Origin: Flavobacterium sp. SLB02
GTDB taxonomy: Bacteria; Bacteroidota; Bacteroidia; Flavobacteriales; Flavobacteriaceae
Direction: 5' to 3'
DNA: 64,000 bases
Assembly (NCBI RefSeq): GCF_009664855.1
Contig: NZ_CP045928.1
Location: 1,753,258-1,817,257 of the forward strand
This document shows positions 26,469 through 40,101 of this stretch, one piece after another (position 1 is the first letter of the stretch; each line of letters opens with the position of its first letter). The notes under the pieces were generated by a model, which saw only the letters and a list, made by a program, of their open reading frames with translations, did no database searches and was not told where the DNA came from. The translations under genes were made by a program, and so were the position numbers.

Positions 26469-29400
26469 ATGACTAACTTTTTTGTTACAAGTAAATTGAA
26501 GCATCAAAAATGCTTTTATTTTTTGATCTTAATGTTTGCGCTGTCGCTCCATTCTGGTGCACAGACAAAAGTTACCGGAACCGTATCAGATGCCAATGGT
26601 CCAATTCCTGGTGCTAATGTAAATTTGAAAGGAACAAAAACTGGCGTAAGTACAGGTTTTGACGGTACTTATTCTATCGATGCGCCTTCTAATGGTATTC
26701 TTGTTTTCAGTTTTATAGGTTTAAAAAACAAAGAAATAGCCTTAAACGGACAAACTCAGGTGAGTGTAAAACTAGAAGAAGATGCGGGTATTCTAAAAGA
26801 AGTAGTAGTTATTGGATACGGAACGCAAAGAAAAGAAGCCGTAACAGGATCTGTAGCATCTATTGGAGGAAGCGAATTGAATGAAGTACCGGCTGCCAAC
26901 GTAACTCAGGCACTGCAAGGAAGACTTGCGGGTGTAGATCTAACGCAGACTTCGACAAAACCGGGAGCTGCCATGCAAATTCGTATACGCGGTACCAGAT
27001 CTTTAACCGGAAGTAATGACCCATTAATCGTTTTAGACGGAGTTCCGTTTGCTGGTTCTATCGGAGATATAAATCCTGTAGATATTAAATCTGTAGACGT
27101 TTTAAAAGATGCATCGGCAACAGCAATTTATGGTTCGCGTGGTGCAAACGGAGTAATATTAATTACAAGTAATAAAGGACGTAAAAATCAAAAAGCGACA
27201 TTTACTTATAACGGATTCAGTGGTATCAAGCAGGTTTTTGGTAAATACGATATGATGGATGGTGCCAAATTTGCAGCACTTCGCGATTATTCTACTTTGT
27301 ATACAGATGGTATTGATGAATCTAGAGATACCAATACAGACTGGCAGAAGTCGCTTTACGGCGCTGGTGAAATGGTGAGTCATGACGTAAGTGTTTCCGG
27401 AGGTACGGAGCGAGGAGCCTATAATGCAGGTTTGGGGTATTATAAAGAAGAATCTGTTTTGCCTGGCCAGAAATACGAGCGTTACAGTATTAGAGCAGGT
27501 TTAGATCAGCAGTTAGGTGGAGCTTTTCGTATGGGATTTAATACCAATAGTAACTATGCTGTTACCAACGGAGATAACATAGGTACAGGAACAGTTTTAG
27601 GTACTTCTCCCTTAGCCAATCCTTACAATCCTGATGGATCCCTGAAAAGAACCGTTAGAATGGGAGCAGATGAAAACTGGGTGTACACCAGAGAATCCAT
27701 TAATAATTTAGGAGAATCGTATGTAAACCAAACCAGAGCTTTTAGTTCTTATAATAATATTTTTGCCGAGGTGAAAATACCGGGAGTCGAAGGTTTGAAA
27801 TATCGTATGAATACAGGTTTAAATTTACGTTTGTCTAATAGTGGTTATTATGAAGGACAAGGAGTATTTGATGTGAATCCTACTACTATTTCTAATGCAT
27901 CGATCAGCAATACATTATCGACACAATGGCTTATCGAAAATTTGATCACATACGATAAAACTTTTGCCGAAAAACATACTGTAAATTTTGTTGGATTATA
28001 TTCAAATGAGCAGTTTACAGGAAATACTTCTCAAGTGTCAAGAAACGGAATCACGTCAGATGCATTTCAGTTTTACAACTTAGGACAGAGTGAAGAAGAA
28101 GCAGTAATAAACCCTGCCAATCAGGATTACACGCAATGGGGATTAAGTTCTTATATGGCCAGAGCGATGTATTCATACGATAATAAATATTTTATTTCAG
28201 GAACAATACGTTCAGATGGTTCATCAAGATTAGCCAAAGGAAATAAATGGGTAACATATCCCGCTGTTTCTGCAGGATGGACACTTTCAAATGAATCTTT
28301 TATGAAAAAAGTTTCATGGGTTAATTTAGTGAAATTACGCGCAGGATACGGAGAAACATCCAATCAGGCTGTAGATCCCTACCAAACTTTGGGAGCTTTA
28401 AGTACAAGACCTTATAATTTTGGAACAACAAATTCAACAGGAGTATATGTTACAACATTGCCTAATCCGGATTTAGGATGGGAATATTCAACCACATGGA
28501 ATTACGGATTGGATTTTGCATTTCTGAACAATCGCTTGTCAGGAACAATCGAATATTATAAAACCAATACAAAAGATTTGCTGCAAAGAGTAAATCTTCC
28601 GGCAACAGCAGGAGTTAGCAGTTATGTAGGCAATGTTGGTGAAACTGAAAACAAAGGTTATGAAATAGCTTTAAACGGAGTTATCCTTGATAATCCAAAA
28701 GGGTTGAGCTGGAGCGTTGGGTTTAATTTATATGCCAATCAAAACAAGTTAGTAAAACTTGCTTCGGGAGCACAAAGAGACGAGTCAAATTCATGGTTTG
28801 TAGGTTATAATATCAATTCTATTTATGATTACGAAAAAGTAGGTATCTGGCAGGAAGGCGATCCGTACATGTCTACATTAGAACCAGGACCAACGGGTAT
28901 CAACCAACAAGGAACCGTAGTAGGATCTATCAAAGTTAAATATACAGGAGATTTTAATCCTGATGGTACACCAACACGCGCCATTAACGCAAGTGACAGG
29001 CAAATAATCGAAACAGACCCGGATTTTCAGGGAGGTTTCAATACCAATTTAACGTATAAAGGTTTTGATTTTTCTGCTGTTGGAGCATTCAAAAGCGGCG
29101 GTGTATTAATCAGTACACTTTATGGGGGTAATAGTTACTTAAACCTTTTAAATGGAAGAAGAAGTAATGTGGATGTAGATTACTGGACACCGGAAAACAG
29201 AGATGCTGAATTCCCTAATCCAAGAGGAATTAGAAGTGGTGACAACCCAAAATACATGTCAACAATGGGTTATTTTGATGCCTCTTACGTAAAAATCAGA
29301 GCCTTAACACTTGGATATACTTTAGATCAGGAATTTATGAGAAATTTAGGTATCGAAAAACTAAGACTTTATTTTACAGCTCAAAATCCTTTTGTGCTTT

Positions 29401-29558
29401 TTTCTCCTTATAACAGAAAGTCTGGAATGGATCCTGAAACAAATTCTTTTGGAGATGAAAATCAGGCAGTAAATTCATACCAACGCAGGTTTTTGGTTAT
29501 TGGAACCAATACTCCTTCTACCAGAAACTTTTTATTCGGACTTAATTTAACATTTTAA
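26469..29558 (+). CDS. SusC-like TonB-dependent outer membrane transporter
   Basis: 1029 aa from ATG 26469. The open frame extends to 26391 but that ATG lies before the -7 element. Signal peptide ends HSGAQ at about residue 32. CarboxypepD_reg-like domain (TKVTGTVSDANGPIPGANVNLKGT), TonB box/plug region (EVVVIGYGTQRKEAVTGSV, LQGRLAGVDL, LIVLDGVPFAGSIGDINPVDIKSVDVLKDASATAIYG) and a C-terminal 22-strand barrel ending RNFLFGLNLTF. It imports xylan oligosaccharides across the outer membrane with the SusD partner 12 bp downstream. It has operators in its promoter. Confidence 0.97.
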   Translation: MTNFFVTSKLKHQKCFYFLILMFALSLHSGAQTKVTGTVSDANGPIPGANVNLKGTKTGVSTGFDGTYSIDAPSNGILVFSFIGLKNKEIALNGQTQVSVKLEEDAGILKEVVVIGYGTQRKEAVTGSVASIGGSELNEVPAANVTQALQGRLAGVDLTQTSTKPGAAMQIRIRGTRSLTGSNDPLIVLDGVPFAGSIGDINPVDIKSVDVLKDASATAIYGSRGANGVILITSNKGRKNQKATFTYNGFSGIKQVFGKYDMMDGAKFAALRDYSTLYTDGIDESRDTNTDWQKSLYGAGEMVSHDVSVSGGTERGAYNAGLGYYKEESVLPGQKYERYSIRAGLDQQLGGAFRMGFNTNSNYAVTNGDNIGTGTVLGTSPLANPYNPDGSLKRTVRMGADENWVYTRESINNLGESYVNQTRAFSSYNNIFAEVKIPGVEGLKYRMNTGLNLRLSNSGYYEGQGVFDVNPTTISNASISNTLSTQWLIENLITYDKTFAEKHTVNFVGLYSNEQFTGNTSQVSRNGITSDAFQFYNLGQSEEEAVINPANQDYTQWGLSSYMARAMYSYDNKYFISGTIRSDGSSRLAKGNKWVTYPAVSAGWTLSNESFMKKVSWVNLVKLRAGYGETSNQAVDPYQTLGALSTRPYNFGTTNSTGVYVTTLPNPDLGWEYSTTWNYGLDFAFLNNRLSGTIEYYKTNTKDLLQRVNLPATAGVSSYVGNVGETENKGYEIALNGVILDNPKGLSWSVGFNLYANQNKLVKLASGAQRDESNSWFVGYNINSIYDYEKVGIWQEGDPYMSTLEPGPTGINQQGTVVGSIKVKYTGDFNPDGTPTRAINASDRQIIETDPDFQGGFNTNLTYKGFDFSAVGAFKSGGVLISTLYGGNSYLNLLNGRRSNVDVDYWTPENRDAEFPNPRGIRSGDNPKYMSTMGYFDASYVKIRALTLGYTLDQEFMRNLGIEKLRLYFTAQNPFVLFSPYNRKSGMDPETNSFGDENQAVNSYQRRFLVIGTNTPSTRNFLFGLNLTF

Positions 29559-29570
29559 TCAAGAAGAACC

Positions 29571-31514
29571 ATGAAACGACATATTTTTAAAAATTTAATT
29601 ATAGGATCAGTAGCTTTGTTCTCCTTTGCGGGCTGCTCTGATATTTTAGAAGAAAAACCACATGATTTTTATGAGCCTGGTTATTTTAAAACAGAACAGG
29701 GAGTTTTACAAGGATTAACCTCGCATTATGCACATTTACGCTGGATATACGGACAGGCGTATTATTACAATTCTGTTCAGACTGGTACAGATGAAAATAC
29801 ATATGGTCAGCAAGCCGACGGAAATTTCAAAGATCATGATTTATCAGGAGTTGGAATTATAAATGCCACCTCAAGCAGAGCCGATGTGGTATGGAATAAT
29901 TCCTATAACGATATCAATACCGCCAGCGGAATTATCGAAAATGCGGCTGCAGTAGGTATCGCAAATAGTCTAATTGCCGAATCTAAATTTTTCAGGGCTT
30001 TTGATTATTTTTTACTGGTACAGAATTTTGGAGGTGTTCCTTTAGATTTAGGCGCGGGCGAACTTAAATTTAATAGTAAACCGTCCAGATCTTCAAAACG
30101 AAATACCGTAACAGAGGTATATACCAAAGCTATTTTTCCGGATTTAGTAGCAGCAGTAAACGAACTTCCTGATGCGCCAAGATTAACAGGTACGGCAACC
30201 AAAACTTTGGCTCGTTTAATGTTATCAAAAGCTTATTTGACTTATGCCTGGTGGTTAGAAAATCCAAACAATATTCCTACCTATCCTGATACGCCAAGAA
30301 CAGATCCTGACGGACACAATGCACAATGGTATTTTCAACAAGCCTATAACGTAGCTTTAGAAGGAATTAATAATCCGGGATCTTATGCATTATTGCCTTA
30401 TTATTATGATGTAAATTTAGGATCTAATGATCGTAATAAAGAATTAATGCTTTATGCAGACCATACAGAGGCAAGCGAATATTATAACGGTGCAAGCCTT
30501 ACTTACGGAAGTGGTGGTTCGCCTGATAATTTTGCAGGTTGGATGGGAACTTTTAATTATACATCTATAAGAAGTAAAAATGCTTCAGGAGCAGCGGTTT
30601 CGACCGTACAGAGAGCAGCAGACCAATTTTTAGGACGTCCGTGGGTGAGAATGGTACCGCCTATCGAAGTCTTTACCAAAACTTTTGCAGATAAAACAAA
30701 CGATTCAAGATATGACGGAACATTTGCAGCGGTTTACCGTGGAAACTGGAATTTACTTGGAACTGGGTTAACTGATGTGGCAACATTATATAATGCCAAT
30801 GGATTACCGGTAAAACCAGGCGATGCGATTGTAACTTTTCTTAATGATGAACCAGCTACGCCCATTGCATATCCTACCGGAGCAGGCGATAATGGTGTGG
30901 GCGCCGGAGTTTTACCAGGCAGATCTGATTATGTAATTTCTCCATTGGGAATAAACAGAATAGTATATCCGGGTTTATGGAAATTAGGACCATATCGTAC
31001 TGATAATGCCGGAGGATTAGGACAGCCAAATGCAGGAAGTACAAGACCTTATCCAGTGGCTAAATTTTCAGAACTTTATTTTGTTGCGGCAGAAGCTGCA
31101 GTAAAAGGGGCGACCGGTGCTATATCAGCAAGAGATCTTATCAATGTAATTAGAGCAAGAGCAGGAAAATGGCGTTGGGATAATAATGGTAAAGTAGCAA
31201 AAACAGCAGACAATAGCGCTTTACTAACAAGTGCAACTCCTGCCATTATTGATATTAATTATATTCTGGCAGAACGTTCGCGTGAATATTACGGAGAAGG
31301 ATATCGCTGGTACGATTTGGTAAGAACTCAAAAATGGAATGAAATTGCCGGAAAATATACAATTGGCGGATCAAATTACGGACAGCATACACCAGAGGTC
31401 GTTACCAGAACTATAGAACCGCATCATTACTTGCGTCCAATACCTCAGGGTCAGATAGATGGTATGGAAATGTCAGCAGCAGAGAAGGCTGCTTATCAAA
31501 ATCCAGGATATTAA
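29571..31514 (+). CDS. SusD/RagB family outer membrane lipoprotein
   Basis: 647 aa, somewhat longer than typical SusD. Lipobox FAGC, Cys22. Tetratricopeptide-like helical framework: AESKFFRAFDYFLLVQNFGGVPL, KTLARLMLSKAYLTYAWWL and the C-terminal LAERSREYYGEGYRWYDLVR with the final RPIPQGQIDG...NPGY, all standard. It forms the lid that captures glycans for the SusC at 26469-29558. Followed by a terminator. Confidence 0.96.
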   Translation: MKRHIFKNLIIGSVALFSFAGCSDILEEKPHDFYEPGYFKTEQGVLQGLTSHYAHLRWIYGQAYYYNSVQTGTDENTYGQQADGNFKDHDLSGVGIINATSSRADVVWNNSYNDINTASGIIENAAAVGIANSLIAESKFFRAFDYFLLVQNFGGVPLDLGAGELKFNSKPSRSSKRNTVTEVYTKAIFPDLVAAVNELPDAPRLTGTATKTLARLMLSKAYLTYAWWLENPNNIPTYPDTPRTDPDGHNAQWYFQQAYNVALEGINNPGSYALLPYYYDVNLGSNDRNKELMLYADHTEASEYYNGASLTYGSGGSPDNFAGWMGTFNYTSIRSKNASGAAVSTVQRAADQFLGRPWVRMVPPIEVFTKTFADKTNDSRYDGTFAAVYRGNWNLLGTGLTDVATLYNANGLPVKPGDAIVTFLNDEPATPIAYPTGAGDNGVGAGVLPGRSDYVISPLGINRIVYPGLWKLGPYRTDNAGGLGQPNAGSTRPYPVAKFSELYFVAAEAAVKGATGAISARDLINVIRARAGKWRWDNNGKVAKTADNSALLTSATPAIIDINYILAERSREYYGEGYRWYDLVRTQKWNEIAGKYTIGGSNYGQHTPEVVTRTIEPHHYLRPIPQGQIDGMEMSAAEKAAYQNPGY

Positions 31515-31606
31515 TATCTTGGTAAAAGAAGCAAATTTTACCGTAGTTATAGGTGTTAATTTTACAGAATAGCTTATAAGTTGGTTTGTAAATTTGCTTT
31601 AGTTTG

Positions 31607-31632
31607 AAGCCGGGGGATAATTCCCTCGGCTT
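31607..31632 (+). terminator. Terminator after SusD
   Basis: AAGCCGGGGG (31607-31616) pairs with CCCTCGGCTT (31623-31632) with one G-T wobble and is followed by TTAAAT. It lies about 90 bp after SusD, so downstream enzymes depend on their own promoter or read-through. Confidence 0.8.
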
Positions 31633-31722
31633 TTAAATTATGAATTCAGTGACAATTTTCAGGTCTCTTAAATGTGCTTTTTAGTTATTTAAGAGCTTTT
31701 AATAATTAATGAACAATTACAA

Positions 31723-33456
31723 ATGAAGCCGCAAAAAATATTTTTCTTATTAGCATTATTGTTTCTTTTCTCTTTTAAAGTAATAGGTGCAAATGACACT
31801 ATTGTAAAAAAACAAAGTAAAAAGCCAGCTATTTTTTCTAATGTTATTTATCAGGGAGACGACGATATTTATAAAAAGAATCCATTAAAATCAGATGAAT
31901 TTTATTCGCCAATTCTTCAGGGATGTTATCCGGATCCCGCTATAACCAGAAAAGGTGATGATTATTATATGGCATGTTCCTCATTTGCGATGTTTCCGGG
32001 CGTGCCCATTTTCCATTCTAAAGATTTAGTGAATTGGACAGACCTGGGAGGCGTGTTAAATAAAGTCTCCGAATTCAATCCGCATGACACGAGCATCAGC
32101 CAGGGTGTATACGCTCCTGGCATTACTTATAATCCGCATAATGATACGTTCTATATGATTGTAACAGCATTTTCAGGAGGTCTGGGCAATATAATAGTAA
32201 AAACGAAAGACCCGATGAAAGGCTGGGGAAGCCCAATAAAATTAGGTTTTGACGGAATCGATCCGTCTATATTTTTTGATGATAACGGTAAAGGTTACAT
32301 TGTTCATAATGACGCTCCCAATAAAGGAAAAGAACTCTATCAGGGACATCGTGTTATTAAAGTTTGGGAATACGATCTGGAAAAAGATCAGGTTATTCCG
32401 GGAACAGATAAAATTATTGTAGATGGCGGAGTAGATCTTTCGAAAAAACCAATCTGGATTGAGGCGCCTCATTTGTATAAAAAAGGCGGTCATTATTATT
32501 TAATGTGCGCTGAAGGCGGTACAGGCGGAAATCACAGTGAAGTTATTTTTATTAGTGAAAGCCCAAAAGGACCTTTTAAACCGGCATCAAACAACCCGAT
32601 TCTTACACAAAGATATTTTCCTCAGGACAGAAAAGATAAAGTAGATTGGGCTGGACATGCCGATTTAGTTCTTGGACCAGATAATAAATATTACGGTGTA
32701 TTTTTAGGCATTCGCCCGAATGAGAAAGACAGAGTAAATACAGGACGCGAAACTTTTATGCTTCCGGTAGACTGGTCGGGTGTTTTTCCGGTATTTGAAA
32801 ACGGATTAGTGCCTTTAGAACCAAAAATAAAAATGCCAAAAGGCGTTACTGAAAATAAAGCTGGCAAAGCTGGATTTTTCCCTAACGGAAATTTTACATT
32901 TACCGAAGATTTTACTTCTGATAAATTAGATTACAGATGGATCGGACTCAGAGGCCCACGTGAAAATTTTATTTCGGTAACCAAAAAAGGACTTCAAATC
33001 AATCCTTTCGAAGTAAATATAAAAGAACTGAAACCTACTTCGACACTTTTTTACAGACAAATGCACAACACCTTCTCGTTTGCCACGACAATAGAGTACA
33101 AACCAGCATCTGAAAAAGATTTGGCAGGAATTACATGCCTGCAAAACGAGGGTTTTAATTATGTTTTTGGCATCACCAAAAAAGGAAAAGACACCTATAT
33201 TTTATTAGAAAGAACAGAAAAAGGACAGTCGAAAATAATTGCAAGTGCTAAAATAGAAATCAAAAAAAATGTACGATTACAGGTAAAAGCAACGGGAGAT
33301 AATTACGAATTTAGTTATGCCTTAAACGGTACTGATTTTAAAAAATTAGGGGAAAGCGTTTCGGGAGATATTCTTTCAACGAATTTGGCAGGAGGATTTA
33401 CAGGAGCATTACTAGGATTATATGCCACGGCTTCAAATGATGCTCAACCGCAATAA
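31723..33456 (+). CDS. GH43 beta-xylosidase/arabinofuranosidase with C-terminal beta-sandwich
   Basis: 577 aa, signal peptide ending VIGA at about residue 22. N-terminal GH43 propeller (residues about 60-370): base Asp71 in CYPDPAITRKGDDYYM, the pKa-modulating Asp in DGIDPSIFFDD, acid Glu in KPIWIEAPHLYKK. The second domain (about 385-575; NFTFTEDFTSDKLDYRWIGLRGPR) is a lectin-like beta-sandwich common in this group. It probably releases xylose or arabinose from (arabino)xylo-oligosaccharides in the periplasm or at the surface. First of the enzyme run after SusCD, 10 bp before the SGNH gene. Confidence 0.92.
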   Translation: MKPQKIFFLLALLFLFSFKVIGANDTIVKKQSKKPAIFSNVIYQGDDDIYKKNPLKSDEFYSPILQGCYPDPAITRKGDDYYMACSSFAMFPGVPIFHSKDLVNWTDLGGVLNKVSEFNPHDTSISQGVYAPGITYNPHNDTFYMIVTAFSGGLGNIIVKTKDPMKGWGSPIKLGFDGIDPSIFFDDNGKGYIVHNDAPNKGKELYQGHRVIKVWEYDLEKDQVIPGTDKIIVDGGVDLSKKPIWIEAPHLYKKGGHYYLMCAEGGTGGNHSEVIFISESPKGPFKPASNNPILTQRYFPQDRKDKVDWAGHADLVLGPDNKYYGVFLGIRPNEKDRVNTGRETFMLPVDWSGVFPVFENGLVPLEPKIKMPKGVTENKAGKAGFFPNGNFTFTEDFTSDKLDYRWIGLRGPRENFISVTKKGLQINPFEVNIKELKPTSTLFYRQMHNTFSFATTIEYKPASEKDLAGITCLQNEGFNYVFGITKKGKDTYILLERTEKGQSKIIASAKIEIKKNVRLQVKATGDNYEFSYALNGTDFKKLGESVSGDILSTNLAGGFTGALLGLYATASNDAQPQ

Positions 33457-33466
33457 AAAACAAAAT

Positions 33467-34699
33467 ATGAAAAAGGAACATTTTAAATGGTTGTTGTTTT
33501 TACAACTCTTCCTTTTGGTTTGTCAGTCCCATCAGTCAACGGTAATGGCTCAAGGCAAATCAAAAACAGAGAATTGGGTAGGAACCTGGGCTTGCGCGCA
33601 AATGTTGGTTGAACCCAACAATATGCCACCCGCTCCGGGGCTTTCAGAAAATACGCTTCGACAAGTTTTTAGGGTTTCTATTGGAGGAAAACGTATGAGA
33701 CTGCGTTTTTCTAATATATTCAGCGATCAGCCAACGGTTTTAAAATCGGTTAGCGTGGCCAATGTTGTCAATGCGCCAATGATTGATCCCAAAACTCAAA
33801 AAGAACTTCGTTTTAATGGAAATTCGGGAATAGCAATAAATCCGGAGCAGGAAGTGTTTTCTGATGCTTTTGATTTTGAATTACAGCCAGGTCAGCTTTT
33901 GGCCATTACGATTCATTACGGAAATACTTCGCAAAAAACATCAGGACATCCCGGTTCACGAACCACTTCTTATATTCTTGAGGGAGATCAAATTCAAAAC
34001 GCAGCTTTTGATGGCGCTGTAAAAACAGATCATTGGTATTCGATTATGGGATTGGATGTTGTGGCGGATAAATATGCTGCGAATATCGTTTGTTTGGGAA
34101 ATTCCATTACAGACGGACGCGGATCGGGAACCAACAAACAAAATCGATGGACAGATATTTTATCTGCACGATTATCTGCTAATAAAAAAACAGAAAAAAT
34201 TGGCGTTTTGAATTTAGGAATTGGAGGGAATTGTGTTGTTAAAGGTGGATTAGGGCCAACAGCCCTGGATCGTTTTGACAGAGATGTACTGTCTCAAAAA
34301 GGCACAAAATGGCTCGTAATTCTGGAAGGAATTAACGACATTGGAGGAATTAAAAATCCCGAGGATGCACCAATAAAAGCGCAGGAACTTATTGAAGCTT
34401 ATAAAGTCATGATCAACAAAGCACATGCAAAAGGAATTAAAGTCTACGGCTGTACCATTTTGCCCTTTGCCAAATCATTTTATGATGCTCCTCACAAACA
34501 AGAAGCAAGAGATATTGTAAACGCATGGATCAGAACTAGTAAAGCCTTTGATGCTATAATTGATTTTGATAAAGCAATGGTTGCAGAAGAAGGTTCAAAA
34601 ACGATTTTATCGAACCTTCACGACGGTGATTTTTTGCATCCAAATGAATCAGGTTATGCTAAAATGGGAGAAACAGTAGAACTCAATTTATTTAAATAA
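33467..34699 (+). CDS. SGNH/GDSL hydrolase, probable acetyl-xylan esterase
   Basis: 410 aa from ATG 33467. An earlier in-frame ATG at 33422 would overlap the preceding GH43 and lacks a signal peptide, whereas MKKEHFKWLLFLQLFLLVC...VMAQ is one. The N-terminal half (about 40-190) is a beta-sandwich (NWVGTWACAQMLVEPNN). The catalytic SGNH domain has block I VCLGNSITDGRGSG (Ser), block III GINDIGG and block V DGDFLHPNESGY (Asp/His). It probably removes acetyl groups from xylan. The ester type is inferred from the locus. Confidence 0.85.
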   Translation: MKKEHFKWLLFLQLFLLVCQSHQSTVMAQGKSKTENWVGTWACAQMLVEPNNMPPAPGLSENTLRQVFRVSIGGKRMRLRFSNIFSDQPTVLKSVSVANVVNAPMIDPKTQKELRFNGNSGIAINPEQEVFSDAFDFELQPGQLLAITIHYGNTSQKTSGHPGSRTTSYILEGDQIQNAAFDGAVKTDHWYSIMGLDVVADKYAANIVCLGNSITDGRGSGTNKQNRWTDILSARLSANKKTEKIGVLNLGIGGNCVVKGGLGPTALDRFDRDVLSQKGTKWLVILEGINDIGGIKNPEDAPIKAQELIEAYKVMINKAHAKGIKVYGCTILPFAKSFYDAPHKQEARDIVNAWIRTSKAFDAIIDFDKAMVAEEGSKTILSNLHDGDFLHPNESGYAKMGETVELNLFK

Positions 34700-34756
34700 C
34701 AGTTTGCATATTTAGAATTCGATTAAAATAATTTTTTGACAATAAAATACAGCTAA

Positions 34757-37483
<2,727 letters not shown>

Positions 37484-37524
37484 AGATTTTAAAATAGTAA
37501 TTGAATTCCATAATAATAAAGTTC

Positions 37525-40059
37525 ATGAATACATTTTCAAAATATAGCCTCACATTTCTTATCGTTTTTAGTTGTACTTTTTTAAAAGCGCAGTCGTTTA
37601 TTACAACTCAAAAAGCAGACAATGTTGTTATACTAAAAGAGAAATCTTCACCCTTATCCTTTCTTGTCAGTAATGGAACAGATTCGGGTATTTTGCGTGC
37701 AATCACTAATTTACAAGTTGATTTTGAAAAAGTTACGGGAGGAAAACCAGTAATCTTAAATCAGAAACCAAACTCATCATCGCCACTAATTATTATTGGA
37801 ACAATTGGAACCAATTCGGCTATTGATGATTTAGTTAAAGCAAAAAAAATCGACGCAAAAGAGCTCAAAGGCAAAAATGAAAAATTTAGCATTGCAAACA
37901 TTAAAAATCCATTTACCGGAGTAGACGAAGCTATCGTGATTGCCGGAAGTGACAAGCGCGGAACAATTTACGGCATTTACGAATTATCCAGGCAAATTGG
38001 CGTTTCACCTTGGTATTACTGGGCTGATGTACCTGTGGAGAAAAAAGAGAATCTTTATTTTGTAAAAGGAAATTACACCGATGGCGAACCTGCTGTGAAA
38101 TACAGAGGTATTTTTCTAAATGATGAAGCGCCTGCATTAAGCGGCTGGTCGAAAGCTACATTTGGCGGATTTAACAGCAAGTTTTACGAAAAAGTTTTTG
38201 AATTACTGCTTCGTCTAAAAGCCAATTATATCTGGCCTGCAATGTGGGGGAGTGCTTTTTATGATGATGATCCTGCCAGCGGACCTCTTGCCAACGAAAT
38301 GGGAATTGTCATGGGAACATCGCACCACGAACCAATGGCTTTGGCACAGACAGACTGGCATCGTTACATTAAAAAAAATAACCTCGCAAATGTATGGGAT
38401 TATAATAAAAATAAAACCGTTCTGGATGAATTCTGGAAAAGCGGTATAGAGCGCAGTAAAAACTGGGAAAAGCTCTTAACCGTAGGAATGCGCGGAGACG
38501 GCGACGAAGCCATGAGCGAAGGAACCAACATTGCTTTGCTGGAGAATATCGTAAAAGAACAACGCAAAATTATTGCTGAGGTAACCCAAAAAAAGCCTGA
38601 AAAAACCCCACAGGTTTGGGCTTTGTATAAAGAAGTTCAGGATTATTATGATCAGGGAATGCGTGTTCCTGATGATGTTACGCTGCTGTTTTGTGATGAC
38701 AATTGGGGAAATGTACGTAAACTCCCTGATCTCACCAAGCCGCTTCATAAAGGCGGTTACGGCATGTATTATCATTTTGATTATGTTGGAGGTCCACGAA
38801 ATTCGAAGTGGATCAATATAAGTCCGATACAAAGGGTTTGGGAACAGATGAATTTGAGCTATGAACATGGCGTTGATAAAATCTGGATTGTAAATGTGGG
38901 AGATCTTAAACCAATGGAATTTCCTATCAGTTTCTTTTTAGATATGGCATGGAATCCTAAGAAATTCAATTCTCAAAATCTTTTTGAGTTTACCCAGAAA
39001 TGGGCAGCTGACCAATTCGGAACAAAACACGCCATAGAGATTGCAAGATTATTAAACACTTATCCAAAATTCAACCGAAGAGTAACGCCCGAAATGCTGG
39101 ACAGCACAACCTACAGTCTGGAGAATTATAACGAATTTGAAACGGTGGTCAATGACTATAAAAATCTGGCACTCGATGCGTATCGAATTTATAACGAAAT
39201 TCCAAAAGAATATAAGGATGCTTATTTTCAATTGGTTTTATACCCAATAGATGCCTGCAGCAACCTTTATGAAATGTACTATGCACAGGCCAAAAATAAA
39301 AAACTCGCTGTAGAGAAAAATAGTATGGCAAACGCCTATGCAGATAAAGTAAAAGTTTATTTTGAAAGGGATTCTATTCTTCAAAACAAATACAACAATG
39401 AAATTTCCGGAGGAAAATGGACCCATATTATGGATCAGATGCGAATTGGATATAAGGCATGGCATGATACTCCAAAAAACATTTTACCGGAAATTAGTTA
39501 TGTTTTTGAAAAAGATCAGGTTAAAAGAAAAGTTTTCGCAGAGAAAGAGGGTTACGTTTCTATTGAGGCCGAAAACTTTTCGAAAGTAAATAATTCGAAT
39601 AGTATTCACTGGGAAGTGATTCCTGATTTTGGAAAAACAAAAAGTGGTATCACGACATTTCCTCAAAATAAGTATCTTGCTCAAAACGAGAATATTTTTG
39701 TGGAGTACGAAATTGATTTTGTCTCAACAGGTGAATTTAATGTAGAACTGCTTTTGGCTCCAACTCTTAATTTTAATAGTAATAAAGGCCTTCGTTATGA
39801 AATTTCATTTGATGGAGAAAAACCGCAGCTTGTAAATTTTAATGGAAAATACCGTGGTGAATTAGGAAAATGGCAGGCAGAGCATTTAATTCATTCCTCG
39901 ACTACGCATACTATTTCGAAAGCAGGAAAACATACAATGCGTTTTCGGGTTTTGGACTCCGGAATTGTACTGGAGAAAATTCTAATAGATACAGGAGGAT
40001 TAAAAACAACATATTTAGGAGCTCCGGAAAGCGAAATTATTTACCAGGATAAATTCTAA
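37525..40059 (+). CDS. GH115 alpha-glucuronidase
   Basis: 844 aa from ATG 37525. The frame also opens with TTG at 37501 (eight residues more), but the ATG gives a clean signal peptide MNTFSKYSLTFLIVFSCTFLKAQS. GH115 hallmarks: RGIFLNDEAPALSGW, NYIWPAMWGSAFYDDDP, GTSHHEPM, GMRGDGDEAM, CDDNWGNVRKLP and MAWNPKKFN. A C-terminal beta-sandwich follows (EGYVSIEAENFSKV onward). It removes (4-O-methyl)glucuronic acid from internal xylose units of polymeric xylan, complementing the GH67, which needs terminal units. Between the esterase and GH30. Confidence 0.95.
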   Translation: MNTFSKYSLTFLIVFSCTFLKAQSFITTQKADNVVILKEKSSPLSFLVSNGTDSGILRAITNLQVDFEKVTGGKPVILNQKPNSSSPLIIIGTIGTNSAIDDLVKAKKIDAKELKGKNEKFSIANIKNPFTGVDEAIVIAGSDKRGTIYGIYELSRQIGVSPWYYWADVPVEKKENLYFVKGNYTDGEPAVKYRGIFLNDEAPALSGWSKATFGGFNSKFYEKVFELLLRLKANYIWPAMWGSAFYDDDPASGPLANEMGIVMGTSHHEPMALAQTDWHRYIKKNNLANVWDYNKNKTVLDEFWKSGIERSKNWEKLLTVGMRGDGDEAMSEGTNIALLENIVKEQRKIIAEVTQKKPEKTPQVWALYKEVQDYYDQGMRVPDDVTLLFCDDNWGNVRKLPDLTKPLHKGGYGMYYHFDYVGGPRNSKWINISPIQRVWEQMNLSYEHGVDKIWIVNVGDLKPMEFPISFFLDMAWNPKKFNSQNLFEFTQKWAADQFGTKHAIEIARLLNTYPKFNRRVTPEMLDSTTYSLENYNEFETVVNDYKNLALDAYRIYNEIPKEYKDAYFQLVLYPIDACSNLYEMYYAQAKNKKLAVEKNSMANAYADKVKVYFERDSILQNKYNNEISGGKWTHIMDQMRIGYKAWHDTPKNILPEISYVFEKDQVKRKVFAEKEGYVSIEAENFSKVNNSNSIHWEVIPDFGKTKSGITTFPQNKYLAQNENIFVEYEIDFVSTGEFNVELLLAPTLNFNSNKGLRYEISFDGEKPQLVNFNGKYRGELGKWQAEHLIHSSTTHTISKAGKHTMRFRVLDSGIVLEKILIDTGGLKTTYLGAPESEIIYQDKF

Positions 40060-40101
40060 TTTTTTAATCGATTACTATTATTAACTAATTCTATAAAGGA
40101 T